A stretch of DNA of 64,000 bases from Xiphophorus maculatus (GCF_002775205.1 NC_036456.1:8025463-8089462), one strand, 5' to 3'. Shown: positions 1 to 13,416, numbered from the stretch's first letter. Notes: generated by a model not told the origin, from the letters alone. Numbers and translations: made by a program.

Positions 1-214
1 ATTTAGTAAGACATTCCTCAGATTGTAACTTAGAGAAATAAATTTAAAAAATGTACGTAAAAGTCGTGCAGAAAGTTAATTTAAAACCACGTAGAGCTCA
101 TTGCATGTGAACAGCAGCAGAATTTTATCATTTTGTCTCATGCGTCTCTTCCAAAGATCTCTCTACCATACAGCTTTTTTAGTGAGACTATCCATCACTA
201 ATACTGAAGAAATA

Positions 215-606
215 CAGTACAGACCAAAAGTTTGGACACACCTTTTAATTCAATGAGTTTCCTTTATTTTCATGACTATTGACATTGTAGATTCACACTG
301 AAGGCATCAAAACTATGAATAACATGTGGAAATATGCACTAAACAAAAAAAGTGTAAAACAACAGAAAATAGCCCTTATATTCTAGTTTCTTCAAAGTAG
401 CAACCTTTTGCTGTGATTACTGCTTTGCACACACTCTGCATTTTCTTGATGAGCTTCAAGAGGTCGTCACCTGAAATGGTTTTCACTTCATAGGTCAACC
501 TGCCCTGTCAGGTTAATAAGTGGGATTTCTTGCCTTATAAATAGTCATGAAAATAAAGAAAACCCATTGAATTAGAAAGGTGTGTCCAAACTTTTGGTCT
601 GTACTG
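215..606. mobile_element. Internally deleted Tc1-like element (non-autonomous)
   Basis: The ends form inverted repeats starting CAGTACAGACCAAAAGTTTG on the left and the complement on the right. They are flanked by TA at 213-214 and 607-608, the target duplication of Tc1/mariner elements. The outer sequence matches my memory of a common teleost Tc1-like family with long terminal repeats of roughly 1.5 kb total; this copy is 392 bp, so the transposase part is gone. Confidence 0.85.
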
Positions 607-1902
607 TATGTCTAATATATCTAAAGAAAAGAACCAATAAAACGTAACACCACAATCTTTAAAGCAAAGCCAATTAGAGTTTTAAGTGTCTAGTTTTCTC
701 ACTTCCTGTGGAACCTAGCTGCGCCGCCTTGCCAACACATGCTTCTATGGAAACACAAACAACAGCTGGAGATTCAGTTTGGTCATTTCATGCTCGCCCT
801 TCTTCCTCCCAGCGCTACGATGAACAGCACGGGCGCAAACCAAGATAGAAACTCTTTATTGCTGCTAGATTATTAAGATTATTAAGCAAATTCCATTAAA
901 ACTCTTGACATATTGTGACTGAAGTATAAGGAATAAGAAAAAGTGTAGTATTTTATGACCCGGTTGTAATTGGTTTAAAATTCAAAAGTCAAAAACTCTT
1001 TTTGTCGGCCGTGGTTAAGGAAAACTTCTGCAAGTTTAGAAACTTTGACTTTTATGAAAACCGTTTCCATATTAAGTTTAGAACCTGCGACAAACATCAC
1101 TCCTCAGACTGTTTTGTATTTGCTGTGCATGAAGACATTTCCAATAATTTATGATAATAATAGAAACACAGAGGATAAGTTAAATATAGTTAACAAATAT
1201 AGAAAAATGCAGAAGCAATTTTTGCACAAAATATGTACGTTTTTAATTCTAATATAGTCACTGCTTATCTGAAGTACACAAACCTCATAGTTTTTCACAT
1301 CGTCCACCACCGTTTTGGCCATGTGTGCGTTTAACACACTTCAGATGGAGGAAATGTCTTCGGTTTTACGAGCCACAGTGTTCTGCTTGTTGTTGCCACT
1401 GAGGAAATTCCTCTGGACTCTTGATGTTCCTCCAGGAGATTTGAGGCGCAAATTATTTCAACTCCACTTTGAGTTTTGTCACATTGTTTTCTGAGCCCAC
1501 CAATGTGTCCAGTCACAAATATTAAACATATCCATCTAAATCTGATGTGTACGCATTCTAGTGCTATATAGTTTACGTATCTCTACATTTATAGATAAAA
1601 GCGAGTTAGAATATTCCTTGGGTTAGATTAACTTAAATGCGAGAGTAGATGCGTCCCAGGCTGTCCCAGAAGTTTTAAGATTTTTCTTGCTATTGTATGC
1701 GTGCAGAATTTTGATCTGTAGCCAAAATTACTGAGCATAAAGGATATAATTCTTCTTGACACGCAGGTCAAGATGAATTAAAATGAAAGACATGCCTCGG
1801 TTTTAAAATAAAACTGGAAATTTTTTGACATTTTACCGTCTAAGCAGACACAGTGAAGAGATGTCGTTTTGATTCGAGCAGCAGCTGTGTGACCTTCACT
1901 CT

Positions 1903-2098
1903 GCAAACACACAAAAATCTCACCAAGTATTTTTGGTCTAGTTTCTAGTGCAACTATCTTAAAATGAGACAAAACTAACTTAGTTACTTTTCAACAAGAA
2001 ATAGGAGCTAGTTTTAAGTCAATAATTTCCTAATATTGATATACAAAAGTATTTGAGAATATTACACTTACAATTTAATAAGAATTTTTTTCCATGTT
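1903..2098. mobile_element. Palindromic MITE family, copy 1 (partial)
   Basis: Shares the block CAAGTATTTTTGGTCTAG and TTTCTAGTGCAA with copies at 40721-41104 and 45961-46232. Only one arm is clear here. High-copy teleost MITE with no coding capacity; the superfamily is not determined. Confidence 0.65.
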
Positions 2099-2592
2099 CT
2101 AAGTGAAAGAGTGTACCAGCGGAGCTAGAAGTACTAGTAAAGTAAGATAAATGGGCCAGTTACTTCTATGGAATATTATATAATAATAATAATGTTGTCA
2201 CCTAATGTGTCATTTTTTGAAAAATATAGAAAACATAAAGAAAAGAAAAATCATTCATTTTTTTCATTGCCAAAAGATTATTTAGAGAAGAAAAAAGATC
2301 ACTTTTGGCAAAAAAAAAGAAGAAAAAAGACAATTATTTTAGAAAGGTGATGATATGATACAATTTTAGAAATCCAGTGTAATTATATATACAATGTGAT
2401 ACGATATAAGATACAACCTGGCACAGTACATTGTAACACAATACAATACAACACAATGTGTAAAGTAAAACGGTACCATGTGATCTGTTTTATGTCAACA
2501 CTGGGTTACTGTATATTTAATGCGACGTGAAACAGAAAAGAGTTTAATATTGTGAACCTGATGACCTCCGACCTTGTGTTTCTGCTCCACAG

Positions 2593-5500
2593 GGTGGGCT
2601 GTCGGTGGACTGCCTCTCTGACCTTGTAGAGAGTCAGTCTCGCCTGCTGGAGGCCCTGCAGCTGTCCCACCCGGCCGAATTGGAGGTGAAGAAATCGCCG
2701 TCCGAAGGGAGGACCCAGTCCAAGCTGAGCCTCAACCCCATCTACAGGCAGGTGCCTCGGGTGGTGGAGAGGTGCTGCAGCCACATCGAGACCTATGGTG
2801 AGACTGGAGGGTCTTCCTGGGTGTCTACCGTTCCCTTTGATAACAAAACTCCCAGCAGTAAATGCTCACAAACCTCGTCCTCAGGGCTCCAGACTGTCGG
2901 CATCTTCCGAGTCGGGAGCTCTAAGAAGAGAGTTAGACAGGTGAGGACTTGTGCTTTTTATCTTTAAACGAGTAAAGTTGAATACAATATCTCAAATAAA
3001 TAAAATGGATTGTATATATTAAGTTATATAAACTGTAATATCACACAAAAGGCACAATAACAATATATGATAGGCTAATAAATGCTAAAGAGCATTTATT
3101 AGCATAGTTTCATTAAAAAAATTTTTATGAACTGGTCATAATTTATGCATACATAATAATAAAAATATTTATTAATCATACTTTTCCTAAACATACTATA
3201 TATATATGTATATATATATGCTTGAGAGCATTTAGTAGAATGTATTACCGTATATTAACTATAATAACTATGCTAATAAAAGCTGTTAGCATTATTAGCA
3301 TAGCTAATAAATGCATTTATTAATGCTAGTAAATGCATGATAAATGATATTAGCATTTGTTAGCATAGTTTCATACAAAAAAATCTGATGAACTGGTCTT
3401 AGTAATAATTTAAGCATACATAATTAATCAAATATTTATTAATCATACTTTGTCTTTGTATACGAAATATGTAAATACAGCATAGATGCATGAGAGCATT
3501 TATTAGTATATATTAGCTGAACTGACAGACAATACCCATTAATGAACATTTACATGTAAACGTATGAGATTATAACGAAGCGGCTAATTTCCATTTTTAG
3601 TCCTATTACAGCACAATCCTAAACACAGGGATAAAACCCACAAAGTGACACTATGGAATAAAAAAACACATAAAATCTATACGTATTTACATAATATTTA
3701 ACTGACAGTATTCGTTTTTAAATTATAAAAATATTCAAAATGTTTCAGTTTGTTTTTAAGTGACGCCAGGTGTCAAAAAACGTGAGTCGTAGTTTCCGAG
3801 CTTCATGGCTTTTTATTGGAACGGCGTTGTGCACATTTGACATTGTAAAATATTTGTGGCATCGCAGCATCACATTCCTGTCCATCTTTTTATTTTTTTT
3901 TTACAGAGAACATTGGACTGAAATAAATTAGTGGCAACAGCGATTAAGTCAGCAGTCGGTGATAAGATCTGCTCACTCAAAGCACAAAGAATTGACTTGC
4001 AAATCAAATCAAGTGGAAAAGCGAAGATGCTCAGCAGAGGGTAAATTATGTGGGTGTCTAGGACAATCTTAGCTTTTATTGCTGCCTGGAAGGAAAAGCT
4101 AAAGGAAAAGGCAAGCTAACAAAACTAGATGTAAATGGGACATAAATTATGCAGAAACTGTGCTCCGTAGCTTTAACACGCGACCAACAGGTTGGCTAAA
4201 CTAGCTCTCTTGATTTCTCAAACATTAATTCTACTGAGGATTTGTATTATAACACCACCTGTTACCATGGAGATCTTGATTAAGTTAGTATAATGAATGG
4301 ATAAATTTATGGATGGATGTTTACTTATAACTTGGACACTTTACATCAGTCATCACATCTTTTCAACTAATGAAATATTGCGATAATTTAGCTTTCTGGC
4401 TAATATTTGTGTAGTTTATCTTCACCTTTCAGCTACGTCCAGAGCTTTTTTTTGTTGTCTTGCAGCTGATTCTGTGGTCTGCTAAAGCCTGAAATGAGGT
4501 CAAGGCCACCAAACTAAAGCCTGACCCATAAATACATTTTTATTTTAAGAGCTGTGACCCCAATTTGACTGCTTCTTTCACTCTTTTGGCCATAAAACAC
4601 AGAAGCGCCGCTGCCTGCAGCGACATGTCGTCCCCTGGTTCACTCTGCGCCGTTTCCGGCTACTCACTGCTGGATGCTACAAAAATAAATATAATCTCCA
4701 AACTGATGAAGTGATATATCCTGTTATTTAGAAATCACCTCCACAGGGGGGGAGAGTGGCCCCTGTGTAACCCCAACATGTCACGAGCCTGTTGGTCATG
4801 TGAATGAGCTCGAGTTCCTTTGCGATATTAGCGATCTGCTTTGCTCCCCGTAGCTGCGTGAAGACTTCGACATGGGGGTGGACGTCCAGCTGGACGAGGA
4901 GCACAGCGTGCACGACGTGGCGGCGCTGCTCAAGGAGTTCCTGCGCGACATGCCGGACCCTCTGCTGCCCCAGGAGCTCTACCCCGCCTTCCTGCACGCT
5001 AACCGTATGTGAACGCAAGACGCCTGCTGTCATCCTGAACAAATACTGTACCTCACAGTCAGTGAAGGGACACTTTCAGGTTTTTTGTTGTAAAGATTTT
5101 TTTTATTTTATTTTGCTATTAAAGCTGCAGATGTAACTTTTATTTTTTTAAATATGTTTTTTTGACATATTTGTTAAAACTGTCACTGTATGTCGTGACG
5201 GTGTGGTAGCTCCCTGTGGTCGCATACCCATCTGATGAAATGCACCGTTTACTCAGGAACCACCAACCAGAGTCAGGGGGAGGGTCTTAGCGCTGTCAAT
5301 CATGCTTGTGCCACTCAGTGTCCTAATGGTGGAGAAACGACTTGCCGTTACAGGAAAACCATTTATCCACCGTCATCGGTGGCTATGCTAACTAGCTTTA
5401 GCATTCACGGACGCTTCTGGTGAGGGTGCACTAGCTGTAGCCTAGCAGAGAGTAAGGGGTAGAATGTGAGCAGCACCTACACAAGCATGATTGAAAGCGC

Positions 5501-8500
5501 GAAGACCCTCCTCCTGACTCTGATTGGTTGTTTATTGAGCTGCGTATTTCTGCAAATAGCAGTAGAACCACAAGATTTTTTTTGTTATAAAAATGACTGC
5601 AGCTTTAACAACTGTATAATCTGTGCATATAGCTCCCATATTTATATTTATACACAATATCTATATCTCTTTGCTATAACCCCTTATAGTCCATACATAC
5701 ATAGTCTTGTACATCTGTAAATAAATATTTATATCTCGTAGAGCACTTCTGGATAGATGCAAACTACATCTCGTTGCTTGTACTTGTGACAGTGCAATGA
5801 CAATAAAGTTGAATTCTATTCTATTCTAACAATCAGAAGCTACTTAGTGTGTGACTGTCGTATAAAATCCCAGTAAAATGGATGGACAGATGTTTGTGGT
5901 CACAGTATCATAAACTGTAAAAAGAGTCAAGGGATATAAATGTTTCTGTAAGTTGCTGCACTGAGTTTTTAAAGAGCAGAGGTTGCAGCATCGTTGTGGC
6001 TCCGCTGGTAACCCTGGTTTATGCTTCACGCAGTGCTGAGAGGAGCCGACCAGCTGCAGTTCCTCCAGCACCTCCTCTACCTGCTCCCTCCCTGCAACTG
6101 CGACACGCTGCTGCGCCTCCTGTCCATGCTGCAGACCGTGCAGAGCTACGCCCAGGACACCGTAGGGACCAATGACGAGGAGGTAGGCAAAGAAAGGATC
6201 TTGATTCAAATTAGCGAGGCTCGTCGGATCATATGTCATGACATCCTGTGTCGAAAATCGAAATAAAAATCGAGCATCACGTCTTTCTTTGCCAATTCAG
6301 AAGAAAGTTGGGAAACGCATCGAGTGGCAAAAATGTTTACTTGTCTTATCTGTTGGCCTACGAAGCTTTAGCTCTTGCGGAAAAAGTGGCAAAAGGACAT
6401 TTTACATGTGGAAAATTGTGGAAAACTTCCGCTAATGCTGAAATCCCCCCTCCCCCCCCCCCACACACACACACACAATTTTGTAATTGCTGTGTTTCCA
6501 TTAAATAAGAAGTTAAAATCACATATGCTTATGTTTTTTCACGTGGTAAAATTAGAAATCCTGTCATGCCTTCCCCCTCCTTCTACTTCCTGTCATTTTC
6601 ATCAGGTTGTTGATCACGTGACTCATGCGAAAAAGTGTTTCAATTGCTGTTTTGGAAAATACACTAATTTCGATAAAGCCGATGAACAACCTCTTTGAAA
6701 AATTTGAGGTTTTTTTTTTTAAGTTGATGTTCCCTTTAAGCAAACGTATTTTCATAATTCCAATTTGTGCCACTATATGGTCATTGGAAACGCAGCCGCT
6801 GTTTCCTTCCCCACCTTTACCGCCATCACTCCCCCGCAGATTCCCGGTAACAAGATGACGGCGGCTAACCTGGCCGTGATCTTTGGGCCGAACCTGCTCC
6901 AGAGGGAGGGAGGCGGAGACACGAGTCCTCAGGCGATGGGCATCGAGGACAGCACGGCGATCATCAGCATCACTCTGGTGCTCATACAGAACTACAGGAG
7001 GCTCTTCACGGTACGAGAAGAATCACACCCATCATCAGAGACGTTGGAGAGACAGAGATTTTACCACCAATGTGTTCGGTTGACTCTTCTCTTCCAAAGC
7101 TTTAGATTAAATTGGATTGGATGGTCTGTGTGTTCCTGCAGGTGTCTGCAGAGCTTCAGCAGGAAGTCTTGATGAGTCTGATCCAGACCGACCCGGATGT
7201 CATCGATTATCTCCTGCGGAGGAAGCTCAGGTGGGTTCTCCTCCGATCTACTGTCAGGTCAGACGCAAATAGTTTCTGACTCTTGCTAATCATCGATCTG
7301 AGCTTGTCTTCTTGCTCACAGTGGCAGCCACCTGACGGTAGAGGGCAGCAGCGAGTCCGGGGGTCGCCGGGACACAGGGGCCTCTTTGGACTCAGTGGGG
7401 GCCTCAAGCGGAAGTTTGTCCCCTCTTGAGCCGCCGTCGCCGCTTTTCCCTCCGGATGGGAGCGGCGGCGACGGCAGCCTGACCAGCGAGGTCTTCCTCA
7501 ACGTCCTCAAACTGAACCAGACCAGAAACTGGCCAGAAGGGAGATTCGGTACTGGTTTCATTTACTATCTGAATATTTCGAAACAAATTTTTACACACTT
7601 TATATTGATGTTGTCCATTTATGCAAAATCTCAAGGGGAACAATTCTTGCGTGGGCTGCGAGAAGTCCAAGTTTAGGTCACGGACGAGCCCCCAAATATT
7701 TTGGAGTTCAGAAGTTTAAAGGATAAATATGAAGATTAGGAAACGTGGCAAGGACAGAATTCACGTTTGGTGACAATAACAGATAAAATAAAAAACATAG
7801 CTAGAAAAAAAGCTACAGACTAGCCAAGCAGCTAAATTTTCTATGTGTTCAATACTTGTTTTACCCGCTGGTTTGTTTCAGGCGCATTCACAGCAAAATG
7901 CTGTTTTCAGGTAATGACATGAAAAATGTTTTAGACATAAATCTGTTGGGGGAAAAAAAAAAGAAGCTGTTTCTACATTTAAGTTTACATAAACTATTTG
8001 GGGAATCTGATGAAATAATGTTTAATGCCGAGGCGCAAGATGTGAACATGCAACTACAACCCAGCATGCAACCTGAGCCCTGTTGTCGGATGATCGGTAG
8101 GTCGACCTGACCTGACGCAGCACATCCAGCTGCAGCACAAACCCAGAAAACATGTCAGGCTTGTGATCTTCTGAGACAGCCGCCGTACACTCCGTGTCCC
8201 TGTTAGTTTCCTCCATTGTTGGGGGTCAAAGTGACTCTGCTAGTAACTGTAAAAATAACAAAAAAAGGTTTCAAGGATCTGATGTCCTGTCTTGTTAAAT
8301 AAAATCATATTTGAGTGTGAACAAAAAGTGTGTTCAAAACTACAAGGCTGTCGTTTTAAATCCAGCAGAAAATGAAGTAATTTCAAGATAATCTAGTGTT
8401 ATATTTCAACCATTTGAGTGATTTCTACTAAACTCCAGAGTGCATCGTGGAACATGCTGCTTGTTAATAATAATGGTGCGTTTAACAAACAGGCCAAAAT

Positions 8501-10452
8501 CAGTAGTCAGAGCCAGTCAAAGAAAAGATGGATGATTTTGATCAACAGCTGACTGGTTACTTAATAGTTTTAATTCTGGAAATCTGTACGCTTTCACATT
8601 TCTGTTTATTGGTAGATTTTTAAAACAGTTCACAGGAGATTTGCTGACTATTGACAAACCAGTTAGATGGATGTTAAAATGAGTTTTTTTTAGATGTGCA
8701 TTTTGCTTTGGACTTGGACAGAAAAAAAAAAAAAAGCCAGTAGCGTCTCTAAACTGGTGGAAGATTTCAGGAGTTAATCCTGTGGCTGTTCTGCATCTCA
8801 TTAAACCTTCTCTGTCGTATCACTGTGATGAGATAAATGAGGCAACAGCGCCATCTGGCTTCACTCGGTGGCAAGTCAGAGAGGTGGTTGTTTTTCTATG
8901 TACGCAGCATCTTGTTTTCACATGTTGTGGTTACAGCCACAAACTCGAGCGTTTTATTGAGATATTATGTTAAATAAAAACTCCTCTTTTGGCAGAGACT
9001 AAGCCATTTATTGTCATTTGCTTTACGGAAAAGAAGCAAGATAGAAGTTTAAAAAATGAAAACAGTAGAAATCCTATTTCAGTTCCACATGGAGCCGGAT
9101 ATCTGGGAAAACGAATCCATTTTTAGCCGATTTGGATTTTCATCCACATAAACACCGGGTGCAATACAACTGAAAACAATTATTTACAAAAAACTACGAA
9201 CCAAGCGGAGATTTGAGTAAACTCTGCGTTAGTGTTTGTGTGTGTAGATGGGAAAACGGAGATTTAGGGCGTTACAGTCCGCGACGAATAACGCGCCAGT
9301 ATTTCCGCTGTGTCTTCGTAACTTTCTGTTCCATTTAAAAGCGGTTCAAAATGTCCCACTAACAAAACGCCATGTTTAATTCCTAAGAAGCCGTCGCGGT
9401 TGTTTTGAGGAGATCTGATTGGCTGACACGAGTTTTGAAGCGATCTGATTGGCTGACACAGGTTGTAGCGTTGCGCTGCACTGCCCCCTGTGGGTTTGGC
9501 ATGTTTAAAACAACAATCAGTGGCGGGTTTGTGCAGGTTAGCGGTCATAATTTGAAGCTGACGAGTTAAAAGATTTAAGCATTTCTATTAAGTATCATCA
9601 GTAAAACTTATACCAAAGTATGACTTCACAAAACGCTCAACATTATTCAATTACATTTTTTGTTACTTTTGTGTTGGAGTTCTTGTAAATGTACTAATTC
9701 ATTCTAATATTACAACGGTATCCTGATAATATGACTTTATCGTCAAAATAAAAAAAAACACAACTTTATCTGGTTTTATTATTCTGTCATGGAGTTGAAT
9801 TCAAAGTCCACGTAATTGGAAGCTGTAAAATACGCACGTCAAACAAGATGGCGGCCTTCGGCGTGCTGACATCCCCCTGGCCTGTGGAAACTCCAGGAAT
9901 TCATCCGCATTTTCTAAAAATTCAATTACCAAAAGTTCAATTAATCAATAAAATTGATTTGCTCTAATCCAGCTTTATAATTATCAATAACGCGACCCGA
10001 ATGTTTTTGTAAATTGACGAAAGGTGAAAAGGTCAGAGCGTTTGCGGGACACTTTTAAAGAAAGGAGGGCGGCACCTGCAGTAACAGCATAACTGACAGC
10101 ATCCCTGCGTTTTGATTGTGCAGGTGAGGCCCGCTCCGCCAAGTCCATCCGCCACATGCGACAGTTCCACTCCCACCACAACCTGCTCAGCCTGTCCCAG
10201 CCGTCCACCTTGTCCAGGATGCACAGCCAGGACGGCGACCCCCAGGACCGGCGGGGTGGCGCGCTGGGCGCCGCCATGAGCTTCACTCTAGGCGGCGTCG
10301 GCGGCAGAGGAAGCTGCTCTAGCCTGAGCGGCTCCACCGAGAGCAGCATCTGGGTGAGGCAGATGCAGCAGGATGAGGGCAAATCGTCATCGGCCGCCAA
10401 CTTCTGGGACTTTTTTACTGGAAAAAGCTCGGGCTCTGAGACGGTGGTATGA
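2593..10452 (+). CDS. arhgap6-like: RhoGAP of the ARHGAP6/ARHGAP36 family, 3' part of gene
   Basis: Eight coding exons can be joined in frame with GT-AG borders: 2593-2797, 2885-2940, 4854-5004, 6034-6182, 6840-7010, 7142-7230, 7322-7548 and 10124-10452 (stop TGA 10450-10452). They give the last 458 residues; the start lies upstream of the window. The product stimulates GTP hydrolysis by Rho-family GTPases. The RhoGAP domain begins near [10 protein letters not shown] in the first exon. The catalytic arginine finger is present in [14 protein letters not shown], and the helix with [17 protein letters not shown] follows. After the domain comes a Ser/Pro/Gly-rich tail, then FWDFFTGK and a C-terminus ending SGSETVV, which fits a class I PDZ ligand. 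The domain resembles human ARHGAP6 ([18 protein letters not shown] is shared), while human ARHGAP36 has lost the finger arginine. A fish arhgap36 that kept it cannot be excluded, so the paralogue name is tentative. The gene converges on usp12. Confidence 0.93.
3060..3535. repeat. Diverged tandem duplication of about 260 bp in RhoGAP intron
   Basis: Two AT-rich copies, roughly 3060-3270 and 3320-3535. Both contain TTAGCATAGTTTCAT, then GATGAACTGGTC or TATGAACTGGTC, then AATATTTATTAATCATACTT, and both end near GAGAGCATTTA. The offset is about 260 bp. Short ATTAGCAT motifs recur within and between the copies. Confidence 0.7.
5119..5608. mobile_element. MITE with TTAAAGCTGCAG ends
   Basis: The left end TTAAAGCTGCAG (5119-5130) is repeated as its complement at 5597-5608. 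The 490-bp interior resembles a widespread fish non-autonomous DNA element. It lies in the RhoGAP intron between exons 3 and 4 of the visible set. Open frames here are not genes. Confidence 0.65.
6290..6815. mobile_element. MITE of the 'fold-back, TTTCCATT' family, copy 1
   Basis: The right part, with CATTGGAAACGCAG and a complement of GCACAAATTGGAATTATG, is related to sequences at 11125-11535 and 55750-55840. The interval contains a C-run followed by a CA run. Non-coding; it ends just upstream of the RhoGAP exon at 6840. Confidence 0.5.
9409..9465 (+). repeat. Short tandem duplication, GATCTGATTGGCTGACAC
   Basis: The 18-base word occurs twice, at about 9413 and 9443, spaced 30 bp apart in a RhoGAP intron. 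The core ATTGG is a CCAAT-box complement, but no promoter context is evident. Confidence 0.6.
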
Positions 10453-10988
10453 CTAAAGGGAGGGGGAGGAGCTTAAAGGGACAACTGGACAAGCTTTGGC
10501 GTTGATGCTGTCTGAATCCCCCAAACAAACGGTCAGTTAAAGATCTTAAAGACAACAACAACCAGGAACGAGACTCACGCACGCTCCACTTCTTAGGTTG
10601 AACAATTCCAAGTAGCCAAAGTTGCACAACTTTTGGCGTCTATACAATACACAAAAAATGAGGAATGACAGCAATTAAGCATCTCTCTCAAAACATTAAA
10701 GTGGTGTAAGACATTGATGAGGACATCTGTGATTAGCTCAGTCAGTCATGAACAAATGGGGGCCAAAATCTGTGTTATTAGAAATGGATGGATTTATGTA
10801 CATATGTTGTAATCTGGACTTTACACACATCTCTGCTCTACATACCAGCCGCTGTTTGGCCTCTACTAACACGTCGCAAACAGCTGAAACCAGATATTTA
10901 ACAAGTTATAAAAAAAATACACACCGTCTTCTTCCCTTCGTTCTTGTTAAATCTGAATATTTGTTCCTGGTTTAGGTCATTGAGGATT

Positions 10989-10994
10989 AATAAA
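10989..10994 (+). terminator. Candidate poly(A) signal AATAAA for the RhoGAP gene
   Basis: First canonical AATAAA downstream of the stop codon, about 540 bp into the presumed 3' UTR. No transcript evidence is available; a more distal ATTAAA at 12839 is the alternative. Confidence 0.4.
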
Positions 10995-11124
10995 ATGATT
11001 TCTATTTACTGAATGTCTAAATAATGAAGACAAAACTATAATTATCTTCAAATTCAGAAGTTTACATTCACTGGGTTTATTCTGATGTCAAAGCTTTGTA
11101 AGTTTCTGAAAGGTTAGTTCAGAC

Positions 11125-11535
11125 TAGCTGTGCTTCCATTGACCATAAAGTTGCGCAAATTGGAAGTGGAGATAAATTTGCTTGATGGAAACACGTCAAT
11201 TAAAAAAAAAAAGAAACTGATGGTTTTTGATGGGACGTTTTGGCTCTAGGATGAGGTGGTTTTCCGGCTGTATCAAAATTAATGCATTTCACCAAGCTGC
11301 AGTGGAAACGCTTTATTTCGCATCACATGAGGCAGGAAAAGTTTTTTTTTTTTAAAAAGAGAACAGGAAGTGGTGGGAGGTTGATGGCATGAACATGTCA
11401 AAATTAAAATTCACGTGATTTTAATCGCATTTCATAATGGAAACGCCGCAATTATTAAATTGTGTTTTTCCGACATTAGCCCGAACATCGATAAAGCTTT
11501 ACGCACATTCGTAATGGAAATGAAGCTGCTGTGGA
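11125..11535. mobile_element. MITE of the 'fold-back, TTTCCATT' family, copy 2
   Basis: The left end reads GCTTCCATTGACCATAAAG followed by GCGCAAATTGG; the right end has the complement-like CGTAATGGAAATGAAGCTG. Related to 6290-6815 and 55750-55840. Non-coding. Confidence 0.55.
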
Positions 11536-12838
11536 CGCATTTTAAAATATTACATGATGCTTCCTTGTGTGACAATTTAGGAAAATTAGTGTGACTCTGT
11601 AATGAAGCATCAGCTTTACCTTTCTGCACATCTGAAAGCGAGCCAGGTTGCCGTCCATTTCCTGTCGCGTTGCAGCTCCAAAGACGTCAAATACATGCTG
11701 CACATGTATGTGGCAGAATTTAGGTACATGCTACTCAAACGTCATAGCCATCATGAAATACCATTACGCTAATTCATGCTACGCAACGCTATTGCTTTGT
11801 CTGCGCCGATGAAGAATCCCTCACCTCAGCATGCTGAATCTTGGAGTGACTCCAGCTGATGGCAGCCTGACCTACTTTCTGATTGAAAGATCAAGTGATT
11901 ATTTAAAATTAAGAATGGAGTTAAGAATGTGCTTCATTATATATACAAAGGATTATGAGAATGTCTTGGCTTTGTAAGCTCCTGCCAGGTTAAGTTACAG
12001 GATTTGATTGAAAGCTTTATATGCAATTAACTTCTTGCTAATTCCTTTTTTAAAATTCTTTTAAGGCCAACATACATCGCATAAGAAACTGTGGTGGGAG
12101 GTGAACTTATCATCCCTGTTTTAAGTTGTTTTGAACTTTGTAATCGTTGCTCTGACTGATACTGGCCAGTATTAGCAAGCGGGGCGTTTTCCTGTAGCCA
12201 TTTGCTGACTTTTCTGTACACATTTTCTCGCTTAAACAAATTTAACCTGCGGAAGCAGAGCGTCACGATCGCGCATTAAAATTTGTCACACATTCTGATT
12301 AACTTCTAAAAGTTGGAGTTTGGATTGCAAAAAATCTTTATACTTACTTGAAATGAATAATTGTTGCACCGAGGGATTTCTCCAACCTCATTGAACGAAA
12401 GGAAAAGTTGAATTTTTAAAACGTCATCAATGTGACTGCAATAAGTGTGGCAAACAAGAGGCTTTAAAACATTTGAACCCGAACGGTATAGTATGCATTA
12501 ATTCAAATGTGAGAAGCGATTCTCAACAGTGCTCGAGATTTTCTTTGCATCTTCATGTCCTTTTTGCAACATGTCATATTCGTACAGCTAGAGGGCAGCA
12601 TTTCCCGTTTTGACCAGTCTGTGGATAAATGACATCATCATCAGGTTAGCCAAATACAGCGTGCATCATGTGCAACTATCAGCTCAGCAGATGTTCGGTT
12701 CCTGTTTTCCTGACCCACATACAGAACCTGTCCTTCACCTAAGCAGGTGATCCTCATATATATATATTTTTTTTATCCATTGTAGAGGAAATTGTCTATT
12801 TTTCTTTTTGTCTGTTTTTCTATACCATTGTATAACCT

Positions 12839-12844
12839 ATTAAA
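12839..12844 (+). terminator. Distal candidate poly(A) signal ATTAAA
   Basis: ATTAAA followed within about 30 bases by a T-rich stretch. It could end a long RhoGAP 3' UTR of about 2.4 kb. Confidence 0.3.
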
Positions 12845-13385
12845 GTATTGCTGAATGCTGCCTCTACCGTGCTTTTTTTGATGCAAACACAAAGAAGAGG
12901 GATTCACTTACCAAGTCCTCGTCTTTAAGACTTTCCTGGAGTTCAAGTCGAGCTTTTGGCTTGGGAAAAAAACGTGCGAGAGACATGGTGCGAGTTACAA
13001 AGATAAAGTAAAACTCTTCAGAAAATCACATGTCACTTAACAGGAAGGAAGAGCGCTTTACAGATCCGCTTTAGAGCACAGTGGACGATGATTCTCAATG
13101 AGGCAAAAACAAAAAGAAAGGAATTAATAAGTACACAAAGTTTCCCCCAGAAAACCTGGGTGTTTGGATGCTAGGGCCGACGTACGAAAGAAATACGGAA
13201 ATATCACTTGATAATTGTGTGTTATTGAAAGATCAGAAGATGAATACCTGAACACTAACAATAAAGTCTTTAAAAATGCAAACATTTCAAAAGGACTTAT
13301 ATAAATAAGCAATGCTTAGTTTGGTGGGGACACAAGTAAAGCCTGGTGGCCCGCCAGGCTTATAATAGACTGGGGGAAACCCTGA

Positions 13386-13390
<5 letters not shown>

Positions 13391-13416
<26 letters not shown>
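13391..13416. repeat. (AT)n microsatellite
   Basis: Uninterrupted AT dinucleotides between two short variant repeats. Non-coding. Confidence 0.85.

Larger units (their letters stand above)
1..2592 (+). other. Intron or upstream part of the RhoGAP gene
   Basis: No exon is recognisable before the acceptor at 2591-2592. The interval holds a Tc1-like deletion derivative (215-606), a MITE copy (about 1903-2098) and AT-rich sequence with A-runs near 2220-2340. It is presumed to be intronic, because the first recognised exon starts in phase 0 in the middle of the protein. Confidence 0.6.
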
